Shown: positions 38,729 to 49,124 of the stretch, one piece after another | Layout of the letters: every line of letters begins with the position of its first letter | Numbering within the stretch: the stretch's first letter is position 1 | NCBI RefSeq assembly: GCF_014905615.1 | Contig: NZ_AQGU01000025.1 | Coordinates: 186,001 to 250,000 of the forward strand | Source of the DNA: Pseudoalteromonas aliena SW19 | Lineage (GTDB): Bacteria > Pseudomonadota > Gammaproteobacteria > Enterobacterales > Alteromonadaceae | DNA: 64,000 nucleotides | Direction of reading: 5' to 3' | Notes under the pieces: model-generated | The model's input: the letters and a program-made list of their open reading frames with translations, nothing else | Database searches by the model: none | Told to the model about the DNA's origin: nothing | Made by a program: the position numbers and the translations under genes

Positions 38729-40126
38729 TTAGTAAGTTGCACTGCCTTTCGTACGCGGGAAGGCAATAACGTCACGTACGTTGCCCATACCTGTTACATA
38801 AGCAACTAAGCGTTCAAAGCCTAAACCAAAGCCTGAATGTGGTACGCTACCGTATTTACGTAAATCTCGGTACCAGCTGTAATCTTCTTTGTTTAAGCCC
38901 ATTTCTTCTAAGCGTGCATCAAGTACATCTAGGCGTTCTTCACGTTGTGAACCACCAATGATCTCACCAATGCCCGGTGCTACTACGTCCATTGCAGCAA
39001 CGGTTTTTCCGTCTTCGTTTTGGCGCATGTAAAATGCTTTAATATCGCGCGGGTAGTTTTTAATAACTACCGGTGCTTTAAAGTGCTCTTCTGCAAGGTA
39101 TCGTTCATGCTCAGACTGTAAATCTACACCCCATTCAACAGCGTACTCAAACTTTTTACCACAGTTTTTAAGGATTTCTACAGCGTCGGTGTAATCAACT
39201 TGTGCAAAATCTTTATCTACAAATTCTTCTAAACGCGTAATTGCGGTTTTTTCTACGCGTTGTGCAAAAAATTCCATGTCATCACGGCGCTCTTCAAGTA
39301 CGGCTTTAAATACATACTTAAGCATGTTTTCAGCAAGTTTTGCGATGTCTTCTAAATCGGCAAACGCAACTTCAGGCTCGACCATCCAAAATTCTGCAAG
39401 GTGGCGAGATGTATTTGAGTTCTCAGCACGGAATGTTGGGCCAAAGGTGTAAATTTTTGACATTGCAGACGCGTAAGTTTCACCGTTTAACTGGCCAGAT
39501 ACAGTAAGAAATGCTTCTTTACCGAAGAAATCTTCGCTGTAATCAACATCGCCTTTGTCTGTAAGCGGTAAGTTTTGCATATCAAGCGTTGATACACGGA
39601 ACATCTCACCCGCGCCTTCACAGTCACTGGCCGTAATGATTGGCGTGCTGATCCAGTAAAAGCCTTGCTCGTGGTAAAAACGGTGAATAGCTTGCGCTAA
39701 ACAGTTACGTACACGAGTTACCGCGCCAATCATATTTGTACGAGGGCGAAGGTGAGCGTGCTCACGTAAGTACTCAATGCTGTGGCGCTTTGCCGACATT
39801 GGGTATGAATCTGGGTTTTCTACCCAACCTAACACAGTCACAGTGTTAGCTTGAATTTCGTAAGATTGACCTTGGCCAGCAGATTGTACTAAAACACCAG
39901 TAACCGACACAGAACAACCGGCTGTTAAGCTAGTAACTTCATCATAATTATTCAGTGAATTAGGAACTACCGCTTGAATAGGATCAAAACACGAACCGTC
40001 ATGAACGGCTAAAAATGAAATTCCTGCTTTTGAATCGCGGCGAGTACGGATCCAGCCCTTAATTGTTACTTGGCTGTCTACCGCAACATTGCCTTTTAAT
40101 AGCTCTGAAATCGCTAAATGGCTCAT
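38729..40126 (-). CDS. asnS: asparaginyl-tRNA synthetase
   Basis: Charges tRNA-Asn. 465 residues from the ATG at 40126, which follows GGAGTGAAG; an upstream GTG (40132) would add two residues. N-terminal OB-fold ([16 protein letters not shown]) and class II core with [22 protein letters not shown] (motif 2), [16 protein letters not shown] and the [15 protein letters not shown] motif 3. Same length as the E. coli enzyme. Confidence 0.98.
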   Translation of the reverse strand: MSHLAISELLKGNVAVDSQVTIKGWIRTRRDSKAGISFLAVHDGSCFDPIQAVVPNSLNNYDEVTSLTAGCSVSVTGVLVQSAGQGQSYEIQANTVTVLGWVENPDSYPMSAKRHSIEYLREHAHLRPRTNMIGAVTRVRNCLAQAIHRFYHEQGFYWISTPIITASDCEGAGEMFRVSTLDMQNLPLTDKGDVDYSEDFFGKEAFLTVSGQLNGETYASAMSKIYTFGPTFRAENSNTSRHLAEFWMVEPEVAFADLEDIAKLAENMLKYVFKAVLEERRDDMEFFAQRVEKTAITRLEEFVDKDFAQVDYTDAVEILKNCGKKFEYAVEWGVDLQSEHERYLAEEHFKAPVVIKNYPRDIKAFYMRQNEDGKTVAAMDVVAPGIGEIIGGSQREERLDVLDARLEEMGLNKEDYSWYRDLRKYGSVPHSGFGLGFERLVAYVTGMGNVRDVIAFPRTKGSATY

Positions 40127-40422
40127 CTTCACTCCAATGATATAAGTTGCCTAACTATTTTTATTTAACTGTGCGCAGCACATTGGCATAAATTGCCCAT
40201 AAACGGTGCTGCACTTGAACCCTGTATCTTACCTAGTAAAGTTAAATAAAAAAACTATTGTGGGCAACTCTTTAAAATTTTTTATGCATGCGCTTTATTT
40301 TTAAGCAGTTTTAAGCAGTTTATTAACACTATTGTTATTTGTTACTCTTAAATTTAGTGATTTTGTGGCATTATTGACGAACAAATCAAATTTATGTTTT
40401 TCACACTTAAAAAATCGATGCT

Positions 40423-40857
40423 ATGAAACAAGTTTTTATATTACGAGGGCTACCAGGAAGCGGTAAGTCTTATTATGCGCAGAATCTTGCCGACGAATTA
40501 GGGGGAGCTGACGAAAGCCAGTACCTAATATGCTCAACAGATGATTATTTTATTAATGAACAGGGTGAGTATCATTTTGATAAATTTAAATTACCGCAAT
40601 TTCATAATCTAAATTTAGCGCGTTTTATAAGCGCACTTGCTCAGGGTACACCTTTGGTAATTGTAGATAATACCAATATTAAAAAGTGGGAATTTGTAGC
40701 GTATTCGCAAGCCGCTATTGCTCTAGGTTATCAAGTAAAAGAAGTGATTGTCGGTGAAGTGAAAGACAAATCTATGCAGCACTTATACGCTAAACGCAAC
40801 TCTCATCACATCCCACTAAAAACGATTAGCAAAATGGCGTATATGTTTGAGTGGTAA
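40423..40857 (+). CDS. small P-loop ATPase/kinase (AAA_33, N4BP2L1-like)
   Basis: 144 residues. Walker A GLPGSGKS at about 9-16, a STDDYF segment as in nucleotide or polynucleotide kinases, and VIVDNTNIKKWE as the Walker-B/lid region shared with the N4BP2L1 group. Probably phosphorylates a small substrate or RNA end; substrate unknown. Single gene with a weak ribosome site. Confidence 0.8.
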   Translation: MKQVFILRGLPGSGKSYYAQNLADELGGADESQYLICSTDDYFINEQGEYHFDKFKLPQFHNLNLARFISALAQGTPLVIVDNTNIKKWEFVAYSQAAIALGYQVKEVIVGEVKDKSMQHLYAKRNSHHIPLKTISKMAYMFEW

Positions 40858-40972
40858 GGGATTATTATACTTAAATTAATTAGATAAACGATTTGCTATA
40901 TAAAGTGCGAACTCATCATCACATCGTTGATGCGGCTATAAATAATAACTGCCAAAATTGTTTGCTACTCTA

Positions 40973-41284
40973 AGGCCTGTTGACCTTTGTGGATTAAAAT
41001 TTGTTCAATCTAGGGGCGATTTAATCGCGGCGTGAGGTTTGTAATCGAGTGGGCTCGGTAACTGCTCCTGCGTTACTCTAATGGCTTACATCCCTGTAAG
41101 AATAAGTAAAAACCGCGCAACAAAGAGTAAATTGCCCCTAGACAGAACCCTTCGGGCAGCGCATGTTTGGCATTACGCTGCGTTATCGCCTATTTATGGG
41201 GAGCAACCACACATCACAGGCTCTGCTTTGCTTACATACCAAACACACTGCTGAAGATTTAACCACCAAGGGTCAACACGTCCT
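40973..41284. repeat. MITE-like repeat, family A, copy 2 (long form)
   Basis: Left end AAGGCCTGTTGACCTTTGTG; right end CCACCAAGGGTCAACACGTCCT. 312 bp with the hairpin module CTTACATCCCTGTAAG (41085-41100) that copy 1 lacks. A 71-codon frame crossing its right half is not a gene. Confidence 0.82.
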
Positions 41285-41345
41285 GGGACTATATGCAATA
41301 ACGATACGCCTCATAAAAAACCGTCTTTCATTTAAACGACCTATT

Positions 41346-41530
41346 ATACCAATCCGCAATAATACTGACTCAATTTAGAGATTAAATCAGACGCTAACTG
41401 CGTTAAGCTTACTTGTAATACGCCCGCTATTGGTACGTAAATTAGCCTTATTTTCGCAAAAAAATCTCTGGCTACATAAAAATAAATTTAAATATCATCA
41501 TGGTTTTTGGTAAATCCCTTAAAAAGGATT
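41346..41530. repeat. degenerate family C end and inverted family B copy
   Basis: TACCAATCCGC (41347-41357) resembles a family C end. From about 41389 to 41525 the sequence follows the reverse complement of family B (CGCTAACTGCGTT, TTTTTATGTAGCCAGAGATT on the other strand, AATAAATTTAAATATCATCATGG) but has lost good terminal repeats. Confidence 0.6.
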
Positions 41531-41746
41531 CAGTTTGGGTACAGCTCCCTTTTGTTCTAATATTTGCAGTTTTTTGAACTTACATTGAATTAACATTTCG
41601 AGCTGGTATGTTAATTCTTGTTATCGGTAGAATTTATACTACTCAATATTTTATTGTTTTTTGCAATAAAAAGCATCTAAAAAGCTTGTTAATTCTCAAT
41701 TACATAAAACAAAAACATTAATATTTATTAATACGATATAAATTAT

Positions 41747-41758
41747 ATTGTATACAAT
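41747..41758. promoter_or_regulatory. GntR-type operator candidate before the collagenase gene
   Basis: ATTGTATACAAT, a perfect 12-bp palindrome 73 bases before the collagenase start. It is identical to the site before the hydroxyproline operon (52416-52427) and fits the FCD-GntR pattern (TNGTNNACNA). Confidence 0.7.
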
Positions 41759-41831
41759 GATAATTAAATGTTATAAATTTGATGTTCGGAAACCCATTCT
41801 GGATTGAGACACAAATTATCTAAGGTACATT

Positions 41832-44606
41832 ATGAAACTTAATATATTGATTATTGCGTTACCAATACTAGGCTCAAGCTCTCTTGCGCTTGCAAACACA
41901 ACACATGAACGCTTATTTACACCACAAGCTGCGGTTGTTGAGCGTGTTCATCACCATGGTGTAGAGGATAACCATAACGAAAGAGCGCCAATTGCCCGTG
42001 TAAAAGTACAGCCCCAACAGCTAAACAATGTAATGCTGAGCTCTCAAGCGATTATGGCAACCTGTGATTTAAATGCGTTGGCGTCTGCGAATTCTTCAAA
42101 TATTAGCAATGAAATTAAAACTCAGGGTAGCGCGTGTATAAACGAGTTATTTAGCGCGTCGAGCTCCATACAAAGTCAGGTGTTCACTTCTGACAAAATG
42201 TTTGCGGTAGCCAATCAAGCAAAATCGCTTTCTCAAACTTATCCAGGTGGCGGTGATACCGATTTACAGGCACTATTTTTGTATTTGCGTACCGGCTTTT
42301 ATGCAGAATTTTACAACGATAATATTAGTTTTAGTTCGTGGGTTACACCCGCAGTAGTCGATGCAATTGACGCATTTGTAAATAATAGCCATTTTTATGA
42401 CGACAATGATGGGCACGGCAAAACGCTCAATGAAGTGATTATTACAATGGATAGTGCAGAGCAGCAACACCGCTACTTACCTGTTGTTAAGGAGTGGCTT
42501 ACGCGCTTTAACGGAAGCTATGCGGCAAAATGGAATATGCGAGGAGCCATTAATGGCATTTTTACATTGCTTTATAGAGGCCAATGGAATGACGCTTATG
42601 TAGCTGCGGTTGCAACGGATGTTGATTTGGTTGTAAAACTTAATGCATTTACACAAAAGCAGTGGATGATAGACTCTGATGCTGAATTTTTAATCGTAAA
42701 TGCTGCAAGTGAGCTCGCACGGTTAAAAAAATATTCTGAGACCGCTATTCAAAGTGAGGTAGATAAAGGCGTTAAAGCTATTTTTAGCACTTATAATAGC
42801 TTTGGCTTTGGTGATGCTGTTTGGCTTGCCGCAGCTGATTCAGTGAGTTATTACGCCGAATGTAGTCTTTATAATATTTGTGGTTTTGCAGAGCAATTAA
42901 CGCAACAGGTATTAGCTCAGAGTTACAGTTGTAGCAGTACGATTAAAATTAGATCGCAAAATATGACTGCAATCCAACATGCATCGGCATGTGATGCAAT
43001 GGGTGCTGAAGAGGGCTATTTCCACAATAAACTAAGTACCAATTTGACTCCTGTTGCTGATGATAACAATAGTTTTTTACAAGTTAATATTTTTGATAGT
43101 AACGACGATTATAGTAAATATGCAAAAGCTATTTTTGGCATCGACACTAATAACGGAGGAATGTACTTAGAAGGCGACCCTTCAGTGGTAGGAAATCAAG
43201 CTAATTTTATTGCCTATGAAGCAAGTTACGCCAATGCAGAACATTATGTGTGGAATTTAGAGCATGAATATGTGCATTATTTAGATGGTCGCTTTGACTT
43301 GTATGGTAATTTTAACTCGCCAACAGAAGAAATAGTGTGGTGGTCTGAAGGTGTCGCAGAATATATTGCTAATCAAGATGACAACGAAGCGGCTAAAAAT
43401 ACAATCAGTGATGGATCTCGTTATACCTTAGCGCAAATCTTTGTAACCAATTATGATGGATTTGATCAAGACCGTATATACCGTTGGGGCTATTTAGCGG
43501 TTCGTTTTATGTTTGAACGCCATGGTGACGATGTTGACAGTATGCTTACAGACACCCGCAGTGGTAACTGGAGTGCTTACAAAGCTAAAACGGTTCAATG
43601 GGCTAATCGCTATGAAAGTGAATTTGTGCAGTGGTGTGATGATTTGGTGGCAGGTACAACAACAAATGCACCGCCTACAGCAAAAATAAACGGTCCTTAC
43701 TCTGGTGTTATAAACGCAGCAATTAACTTTTCAAGCAATGGAAGTACTGACAGCGATGGCGAGATTGCGAGTTATCAATGGCGTTTTGGTGATGGCGGGA
43801 GTAGTAATGAAGCAAATCCAGCTCATACATACACAAACGCAGGTCAGTACACTGTCTCATTAACAGTACTTGATGATAAAGGGTTAGGGCAAACAGTCAC
43901 ATCTACAGTAATGGTTGAAAATGATAATAGCTCTGGGGATGAGGAGCTTGTAAATGGACAGAGCCGTATTATTGCAGGTGATCAAAATGAACAACTATAT
44001 TTCACTCTCAATGTACCTCAAGGAGCAACTGATCTCACATTTAATTTAAGCGGGGGTACAGGCGATGCCGATTTATATGTGAGCTATGAAACAATCCCGA
44101 CAACAAGCAGTTATGACTGTCGTCCGTATGTTGGTGGCAACACAGAACAATGCGTAATAAACCCAGCACAAGTGGGTACTTATAAAATAATGGTCAATGG
44201 TTATAATTCATTTGATAACGTTCAGCTGACTGCATCGTACAATGCTGGTAGCAGCAATGTCCCCGATGCTTGCTCTACTCAAGGTAGTCGCAGCAGTGGT
44301 CGTTTAGAAGATGGCGAGGTTATTTGTTTAGGTAACAGTGGTCCGCTATGGTTCAGTATTGCTGATGTAAAAAGCCAAAACGGCGTTGCGATCACGACTT
44401 CAAATGGCAGCGGTGACATTAGTTTAAGCTACGCAAGTAGTGGTTGGCCTAATACAAATAATGAATCTGCTCAATCAAATAATGCTGGTAATGATGAGTG
44501 TATTTATATTTCAAGTCAGGATGAATACTGGGGCTACTTAAAAATTGCAGGTAACAGCACTGGTGCAAGCTTAGTTGTTGATTTTAACAGCCAAGGTTGT
44601 CGATAA
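41832..44606 (+). CDS. secreted M9 collagenase with PKD and PPC domains
   Basis: Microbial collagenase of the Vibrio type (M9A), which cuts native collagen outside the cell. 924 residues: signal peptide 1-21 (SSSLALA), activator/N-domain (about 60-400), zinc-peptidase domain with HEYVH (478-482, catalytic Glu479) and the downstream ligand segment WWSEGVAEY. Then a PKD domain (about 615-700, PPTAKINGPYSG ... FGDGGSSNEANPAHTY), a PPC domain (about 715-805, LYFTLNVPQGATDLTFNLSG, GDADLYV) and a second PPC-like C-terminal part (about 810-924). Ribosome site CTAAGGTACATT. The hydroxyproline-type operator in its promoter links it to the catabolic genes at 50-59 kb. Confidence 0.94.
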   Translation: MKLNILIIALPILGSSSLALANTTHERLFTPQAAVVERVHHHGVEDNHNERAPIARVKVQPQQLNNVMLSSQAIMATCDLNALASANSSNISNEIKTQGSACINELFSASSSIQSQVFTSDKMFAVANQAKSLSQTYPGGGDTDLQALFLYLRTGFYAEFYNDNISFSSWVTPAVVDAIDAFVNNSHFYDDNDGHGKTLNEVIITMDSAEQQHRYLPVVKEWLTRFNGSYAAKWNMRGAINGIFTLLYRGQWNDAYVAAVATDVDLVVKLNAFTQKQWMIDSDAEFLIVNAASELARLKKYSETAIQSEVDKGVKAIFSTYNSFGFGDAVWLAAADSVSYYAECSLYNICGFAEQLTQQVLAQSYSCSSTIKIRSQNMTAIQHASACDAMGAEEGYFHNKLSTNLTPVADDNNSFLQVNIFDSNDDYSKYAKAIFGIDTNNGGMYLEGDPSVVGNQANFIAYEASYANAEHYVWNLEHEYVHYLDGRFDLYGNFNSPTEEIVWWSEGVAEYIANQDDNEAAKNTISDGSRYTLAQIFVTNYDGFDQDRIYRWGYLAVRFMFERHGDDVDSMLTDTRSGNWSAYKAKTVQWANRYESEFVQWCDDLVAGTTTNAPPTAKINGPYSGVINAAINFSSNGSTDSDGEIASYQWRFGDGGSSNEANPAHTYTNAGQYTVSLTVLDDKGLGQTVTSTVMVENDNSSGDEELVNGQSRIIAGDQNEQLYFTLNVPQGATDLTFNLSGGTGDADLYVSYETIPTTSSYDCRPYVGGNTEQCVINPAQVGTYKIMVNGYNSFDNVQLTASYNAGSSNVPDACSTQGSRSSGRLEDGEVICLGNSGPLWFSIADVKSQNGVAITTSNGSGDISLSYASSGWPNTNNESAQSNNAGNDECIYISSQDEYWGYLKIAGNSTGASLVVDFNSQGCR

Positions 44607-44625
44607 GGCGTTTCAAATACTTAAC

Positions 44626-44659
44626 TAACCTGAACTCTGGTTAAGATATTTACTAATAA
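44626..44659. repeat. family B left-end fragment
   Basis: TAACCTGAACTCTGG followed by TTAAGATATTTACTAATA; only the left end of family B remains, 20 bases after the collagenase stop. Confidence 0.65.
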
Positions 44660-44665
44660 ATAACC

Positions 44666-44693
44666 AAAAAGCCCATGGAAATGGGCTTTTTTT
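44666..44693. terminator. bidirectional terminator between the collagenase and iron-ABC genes
   Basis: AAAAAGCCCAT-GGAA-ATGGGCTTTTTTT; serves the two convergent genes. Confidence 0.88.
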
Positions 44694-44709
44694 ATTGCTA
44701 GTAATTGTT

Positions 44710-45726
44710 TTACTGCATACGTTTATACACTGCAAGCGGATGTGATGTACTTAGTGATACATGAACTTGGTCGCCTGGATTAACAACAACCTCATGACTA
44801 ACACGGCTAGTTACAATGGTAGAGCAGGCCAATTTCACAGCGCATAAGCGGCTACCCCCTTCAAAACGTACCCAAATTACTTCACCATTATTGCCCACAC
44901 AGCTTTGTACAAGCAGTACATCGTCAGGGCGAAGCAGTACGTCAACATCGCCACTCTCACAATCAACGCCATGAGCAGGTACATTACCAATCGAAGTAGT
45001 GGCTTGATGTTGGTTAAATTGGCCGCTAATAAAGCTCGCCTCACCTAAAAAGCGTGCGACAAAGCGACTATTTGGCATGCTAAAGCAGCGCTCAGGTGCA
45101 TCGATTTGCTGAATTTCTCCGCCTTTTAGAATACCTACGCGATCGCCAACCGACAGCGCCTCTTCTTGGTCGTGTGTTACCCAAATTGCAGGTACGCCAG
45201 CGGCTTTAAGTGCGTTTCTGATATCCCAACGAAGCATGTCTTTAAGGGCTGCATCTAAATTAGAAAGTGGCTCGTCAAGTAATACGAAGTCAGGCTGGTG
45301 GGCAAGGGTGCGCGCAAGTGCGACGCGCTGCTTTTGTCCGCCAGAAAGCGTTGCTGGTTTTTTATTTCTAAAGTCATCAAGCCCAAGTAGCTTTATCCAA
45401 TGATCGGCAGGGGCTGTATTCTTTAATCTAAAACAAATATTTTGCTGCACAGATAAGTGCGGAAATAACGCAAAGTCTTGAAATACCATACCAACACTGC
45501 GTTTTTCAGGAGGTAGTGTTAATTTGGGTGTCGCACGCCATTTATCCGTGTTTATTTCGCCTTCGCTAATGGGTATAAGACCAGCAAGGGCTTGTAAAAT
45601 TGTACTTTTACCACAACCTGTAGGGCCTACAAGCATAAGAATTTCGTTTTCACCTAGCGATAGATTTAAATCGCTTACTACACGGTTACTGCCATAATCT
45701 ATAGACAACTGACTTACAGATAGCAT
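44710..45726 (-). CDS. iron(III) ABC transporter ATP-binding protein (FbpC-like)
   Basis: 338 residues. Walker A GPTGCGKST (about 33-41), signature LSGGQKQR, Walker B FVLLDEPLSNLD, H-loop WVTHDQEEA and a C-terminal TOBE-type regulatory domain (about 240-338). Powers uptake through the permease encoded just upstream in the operon. The iron assignment rests on operon neighbours and the Fur box at 49125. Confidence 0.93.
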   Translation of the reverse strand: MLSVSQLSIDYGSNRVVSDLNLSLGENEILMLVGPTGCGKSTILQALAGLIPISEGEINTDKWRATPKLTLPPEKRSVGMVFQDFALFPHLSVQQNICFRLKNTAPADHWIKLLGLDDFRNKKPATLSGGQKQRVALARTLAHQPDFVLLDEPLSNLDAALKDMLRWDIRNALKAAGVPAIWVTHDQEEALSVGDRVGILKGGEIQQIDAPERCFSMPNSRFVARFLGEASFISGQFNQHQATTSIGNVPAHGVDCESGDVDVLLRPDDVLLVQSCVGNNGEVIWVRFEGGSRLCAVKLACSTIVTSRVSHEVVVNPGDQVHVSLSTSHPLAVYKRMQ

Positions 45727-45740
45727 TGTTTTTTAAATCC

Positions 45741-47240
45741 TTAATGTTCAAACTGGTTGCGTTTTTCACCAGACATCATAATAGCTAAGCCGCAGGCAGA
45801 TATCACTACTAACAATAATCCAGGAATAGCGGCACGGCCAAAATAGCCTGCCTCGTATACACGCCATAAATAAGTTGAGAGGGTTTCAAAGCCGGTTGGA
45901 CCAAGTAGTAGGGTAGCTTCTAACTCACGCATTGATTCTAAAAATACCAGTGCAGCACCGGCAATAATACCGCGCATAGTTAAAGGCAGTGTTATGCGAG
46001 TAAACGCTTCGCGTGGGCTTGCGCCAAGTACGCGAGCTGATTTTACTAAGCTTGGATCTAAGTGCTCGGTACTTGTTCTGATTGAGCCTACTGCAAGCGG
46101 TAAAAATCGCAGCATATAAGCAATAATAAGCAGGCCAAGTGTTTGATACAAAAACGGCAATTGCAAACCACCGTAAACAAGGGCTGTGCCCATTACTATA
46201 CCCGGGATACCAAAACCAAAGTAAGTGACACGTTCCATTATGCGACCCGCTTTGCCGCTAAGTGCGGCATGTGCAACGGGGATCGCAACGATAACAGCGA
46301 CAATTGCGGCAATGAGCGAGGCATACGTAGAGTTCCACGCAATGCTAAAATCAAACGAGCTAAAACCATCTCGTGCTAGCCAAAGTGAAAATATAGCCAA
46401 AGGCAAGCCAATAGCGAGTAGTAAAATAGGGGCAAACGTAACAAACAGCGCACTTAATTGTAATTTACTTGGAAATAAAATTAACGGGCGACCTTGGCGT
46501 TCAGGCGCGGTTTTTATTTGTGATTCAACTAAAAGTAAAAAGCCAACAATCACCATCAGTTGCAGTGAAAGCATGGCAGCACGCCCTAAAGCAAACGCAT
46601 TGTATTCAACATAAATGACACGGGTAAAGGTATCTAAGCGCATCATGGCAGGTGTGCCAAAATCAGATAAGGTATAAAGCGCGACTAATAATGAGCCTGC
46701 TGCAATGCCGTTGACTACGCGCGGTAATATGACTTTAAATACGCTTTGTGTCATCGACATGCCCAGCGTTCGGGCTGCATTAACCATGCTTGCATCTAGG
46801 CTAAGTAGGGATGAGCGAGTCGTCATCATCACAAACGGAAAGGTATACAGGGTCATCACAATGGCGGCACCTGTAAGGCCGTACATTGATGGCGTTTCTA
46901 TCCCTGTTAAGGTATTGATTTCGCCTCCAGGACCAAAGGCGGCATAAAGAGTAAATGCGCCAATATAACTGGGAATTGCTAGCGGCGCTGCAAATATAAC
47001 AAGCCACAACTTTTTCAACGGTAAATGCACATAGGCACTAACAAATGCTAGCGGCACACCAATTAAAATAGATCCGAGTACCGTTAAACCCATTAACGAT
47101 AATGTGTTACCTAAGATTTGAAGGTTATGGCTGTCAAACACTGAACTTGTATCGCTCGCAAGCGTAATTAATACATAAACAGGGGTAAGCGTAATAAGCG
47201 CTGCTAACAGCGCCATTGGGTAAGAGGTTGGTATTTTCAT
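45741..47240 (-). CDS. iron(III) ABC transporter permease (FbpB-like, fused two-domain)
   Basis: 499 residues with two homologous halves of about six membrane segments each. Each half has the EAA-type cytoplasmic loop (NAARTLGMSMTQSVFKVILPRV in the first half, KSARVLGASPREAFTRITLP in the second). This duplicated structure is typical of iron(III) permeases FbpB/SfuB. The start overlaps the preceding stop by one base (TAATG); the ATPase gene follows after 14 bases. Confidence 0.93.
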   Translation of the reverse strand: MKIPTSYPMALLAALITLTPVYVLITLASDTSSVFDSHNLQILGNTLSLMGLTVLGSILIGVPLAFVSAYVHLPLKKLWLVIFAAPLAIPSYIGAFTLYAAFGPGGEINTLTGIETPSMYGLTGAAIVMTLYTFPFVMMTTRSSLLSLDASMVNAARTLGMSMTQSVFKVILPRVVNGIAAGSLLVALYTLSDFGTPAMMRLDTFTRVIYVEYNAFALGRAAMLSLQLMVIVGFLLLVESQIKTAPERQGRPLILFPSKLQLSALFVTFAPILLLAIGLPLAIFSLWLARDGFSSFDFSIAWNSTYASLIAAIVAVIVAIPVAHAALSGKAGRIMERVTYFGFGIPGIVMGTALVYGGLQLPFLYQTLGLLIIAYMLRFLPLAVGSIRTSTEHLDPSLVKSARVLGASPREAFTRITLPLTMRGIIAGAALVFLESMRELEATLLLGPTGFETLSTYLWRVYEAGYFGRAAIPGLLLVVISACGLAIMMSGEKRNQFEH

Positions 47241-48280
47241 TACAATACGCCGCTGCTACGCATCAAATCAATAGTAGGGCGTAAATCAGCAAGTTGTGTT
47301 AAATCTACTTTGGGTGGAGAAATATTAGCAAGAGACGGTAAACCCTCAGGTTGGGTAATACCATTTACTAACGGAATTTCGTACGCTTCACTGGCTAAGT
47401 AACCTTGTACTTCTTTACTTAGTAAGTAACGCATAAAGTTAGTGGCAAGTGGGTCGTTATTAAGCGCTAATACACCCGATGCATTAACTAAACAACCTGC
47501 ATCATTTTGCGTAAATGCTAAATCTAGCTTGGCATCAGGCTTACCTGATTTTAAACGCAGTGTGTAATAGTGATTAGCAAAACCAATATCTACTTCGCCG
47601 CGTTCAACGCCCATAACCACACCTAATTCACCAGCGTACGTTTTAGCACGTTTTTGAATCTTTTTAAGCCACTTAGCGGTTTTGTCGTTGCCTTCTAAAA
47701 TTCGCATTGCGGTTACAAACGACTGGAAAGAAGCGTAGGCGGGCGCCCAACCAATACTTAAATCGCTGTCGGCAATGTCCATAATGCTTGTTGGAATTTG
47801 ATCTTTAGTTAAACGCGATGTGTTATATGGCAATGTACGAATACGGCCAGTTACTGGTGCCCACTCTTTATATCTAAATTGTGGTTGTAACTGAGCAGAT
47901 AAATCACTAGGGATAGGTTGTGCAAGGCCAGCATCGGTTACTAAACCAATCGCGCCTGAGTCAACTGCCCAGAATAAATCAGCGCGGCGAACGCCTGCCT
48001 TAGATTCAGCAACTATGGTATTAGCTAAAGCAGCAGTAGGACCTCGGCGTATACCGAGTTTAAAGTCAGGATTTTTTTTCTGGATTGCTTGTAATACGTT
48101 TTCATACAACCCCCCTTCGCCACGGCCTAAATAAAGGGTTAACTCGCCTTTAAGCTTTGGTAAATCATCAACAGAAACTGGGTTTGCTATATCAGCGGCT
48201 AGTGCACGAGAAAGAGGTAGTGGCAATGAGCCAACCACCCCTAACGCGGCCAAGCCTTGAATAAAGGTCCTACGCTTCAC
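47240..48280 (-). CDS. iron(III) ABC transporter substrate-binding protein (FbpA-like)
   Basis: 346 residues. A twin-arginine-like signal KRRTFIQGLAALGVVGSLP ending SRALA (about residue 28) targets it to the periplasm. The mature part is a type II periplasmic binding protein (KGELTLYLGRGEGGLYENVL, RADLFWAVDSGAI, LPYNTSRLTKDQIPTS, DIGFANHYYTLRL) as in FbpA/iron-binding homologues. GTG start at 48280 follows the upstream stop with no gap; AAGGATG lies about 10 bases before it. Confidence 0.92.
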   Translation of the reverse strand: MKRRTFIQGLAALGVVGSLPLPLSRALAADIANPVSVDDLPKLKGELTLYLGRGEGGLYENVLQAIQKKNPDFKLGIRRGPTAALANTIVAESKAGVRRADLFWAVDSGAIGLVTDAGLAQPIPSDLSAQLQPQFRYKEWAPVTGRIRTLPYNTSRLTKDQIPTSIMDIADSDLSIGWAPAYASFQSFVTAMRILEGNDKTAKWLKKIQKRAKTYAGELGVVMGVERGEVDIGFANHYYTLRLKSGKPDAKLDLAFTQNDAGCLVNASGVLALNNDPLATNFMRYLLSKEVQGYLASEAYEIPLVNGITQPEGLPSLANISPPKVDLTQLADLRPTIDLMRSSGVL

Positions 48281-49093
48281 TTAAAATACATCCTTACGCG
48301 CTTTTTCGGCTTTTTCTATTAAAACCTTCGCACGGTCTAATTTTGTTTGCATGTCAATTATTACATCGCGTACGTCGTCTACGCTTTTGCTGTTTTTAAT
48401 AGCTTGTGGCAGTGTCACGTTAAAGTCTTTTTCCAGCACTTCAACCAATTTTGCATCTTGCTCAATAAGAGTTCCTTCCACGCCTTCAAATAGGTGTAGG
48501 TAAGTATCATGAACAATTTCAGTGGCTTCGTCTTGTAAACGTTCAGCAAACTTAGCGACTACACGGTCTAACTTGTGCTTGATTTCGTCAATGGTGGCAC
48601 TTTGTGTCATTTGAGTTGTAGCGGTTGCTTTTACAGTGTCTAGCAAGCCTTTTTGCTGGAATTTTGCAGCAAGCTTAACAGCCCCAAGACCTTGCCACAA
48701 GGCTATGTTCATCGCTTTTTGCTGTTTACGAACGTCGTCAGCTGATTGCTTATTATCAATGGCCATTTTTACGCCATAAAGACCCTGCCAAATAGAAGCG
48801 TATACTGGTACAAAGTTGGTTTCTATTGCACTGTGAAACTTAACAGACTCCCAATATTCAATTAAATCATCTGTTTTTACCGATTTTGCGCCTTTAGTAT
48901 CGTAGTCGCTTACCATGGTATCAACTTTGCCTACCATCCATTCTACTTCTTCTGCGTAACTTTTAAGGTTAGCTTGAAGATGATTAACATGCTCCCCAAT
49001 AGGGCCGTTAGCGAGTACTGGTTGAGCCATAAATGCAGAGGCGAGTAAAAGGCTTACACCTAACGTTTTGGCTGGTTTAAATAATAAATTCAT
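48281..49093 (-). CDS. unknown iron-regulated periplasmic helical protein (270 aa)
   Basis: Not recognised as a named family. 270 residues from the ATG at 49093, chosen because it opens a signal peptide (MNLLFKPAKTLGVSLLLASAFMAQPVLA); an in-frame TTG lies upstream at 49108. The mature part is almost all alpha-helix with charged and amphipathic repeats (ETNFVPVYASIWQGLYGVKM, DVRKQQKAMNIALWQGLGAV) and no cysteines, reminiscent of EfeO/imelysin-like helical iron-binding proteins, though no HxxE motif was seen. First gene of the iron ABC operon, directly under a Fur box, so a periplasmic iron role is inferred. Confidence 0.72.
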   Translation of the reverse strand: MNLLFKPAKTLGVSLLLASAFMAQPVLANGPIGEHVNHLQANLKSYAEEVEWMVGKVDTMVSDYDTKGAKSVKTDDLIEYWESVKFHSAIETNFVPVYASIWQGLYGVKMAIDNKQSADDVRKQQKAMNIALWQGLGAVKLAAKFQQKGLLDTVKATATTQMTQSATIDEIKHKLDRVVAKFAERLQDEATEIVHDTYLHLFEGVEGTLIEQDAKLVEVLEKDFNVTLPQAIKNSKSVDDVRDVIIDMQTKLDRAKVLIEKAEKARKDVF

Positions 49094-49124
49094 AGCAAGG
49101 AGATCCAAAAAAGGTAATTGTAAA

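Noticed and set aside
40298..40320. Short direct repeat TTAAGCAGTTT before the P-loop gene
   Set aside because: Two units only, in AT-rich sequence; no clear function.
41163..41378. 71-codon frame downstream of the P-loop gene
   Set aside because: Runs across the right half of a family A repeat; the same repeat elsewhere does not keep the frame.
46225..46614. Plus-strand frame of 129 codons inside the iron permease gene
   Set aside because: Antisense shadow of a strongly supported membrane-protein gene.
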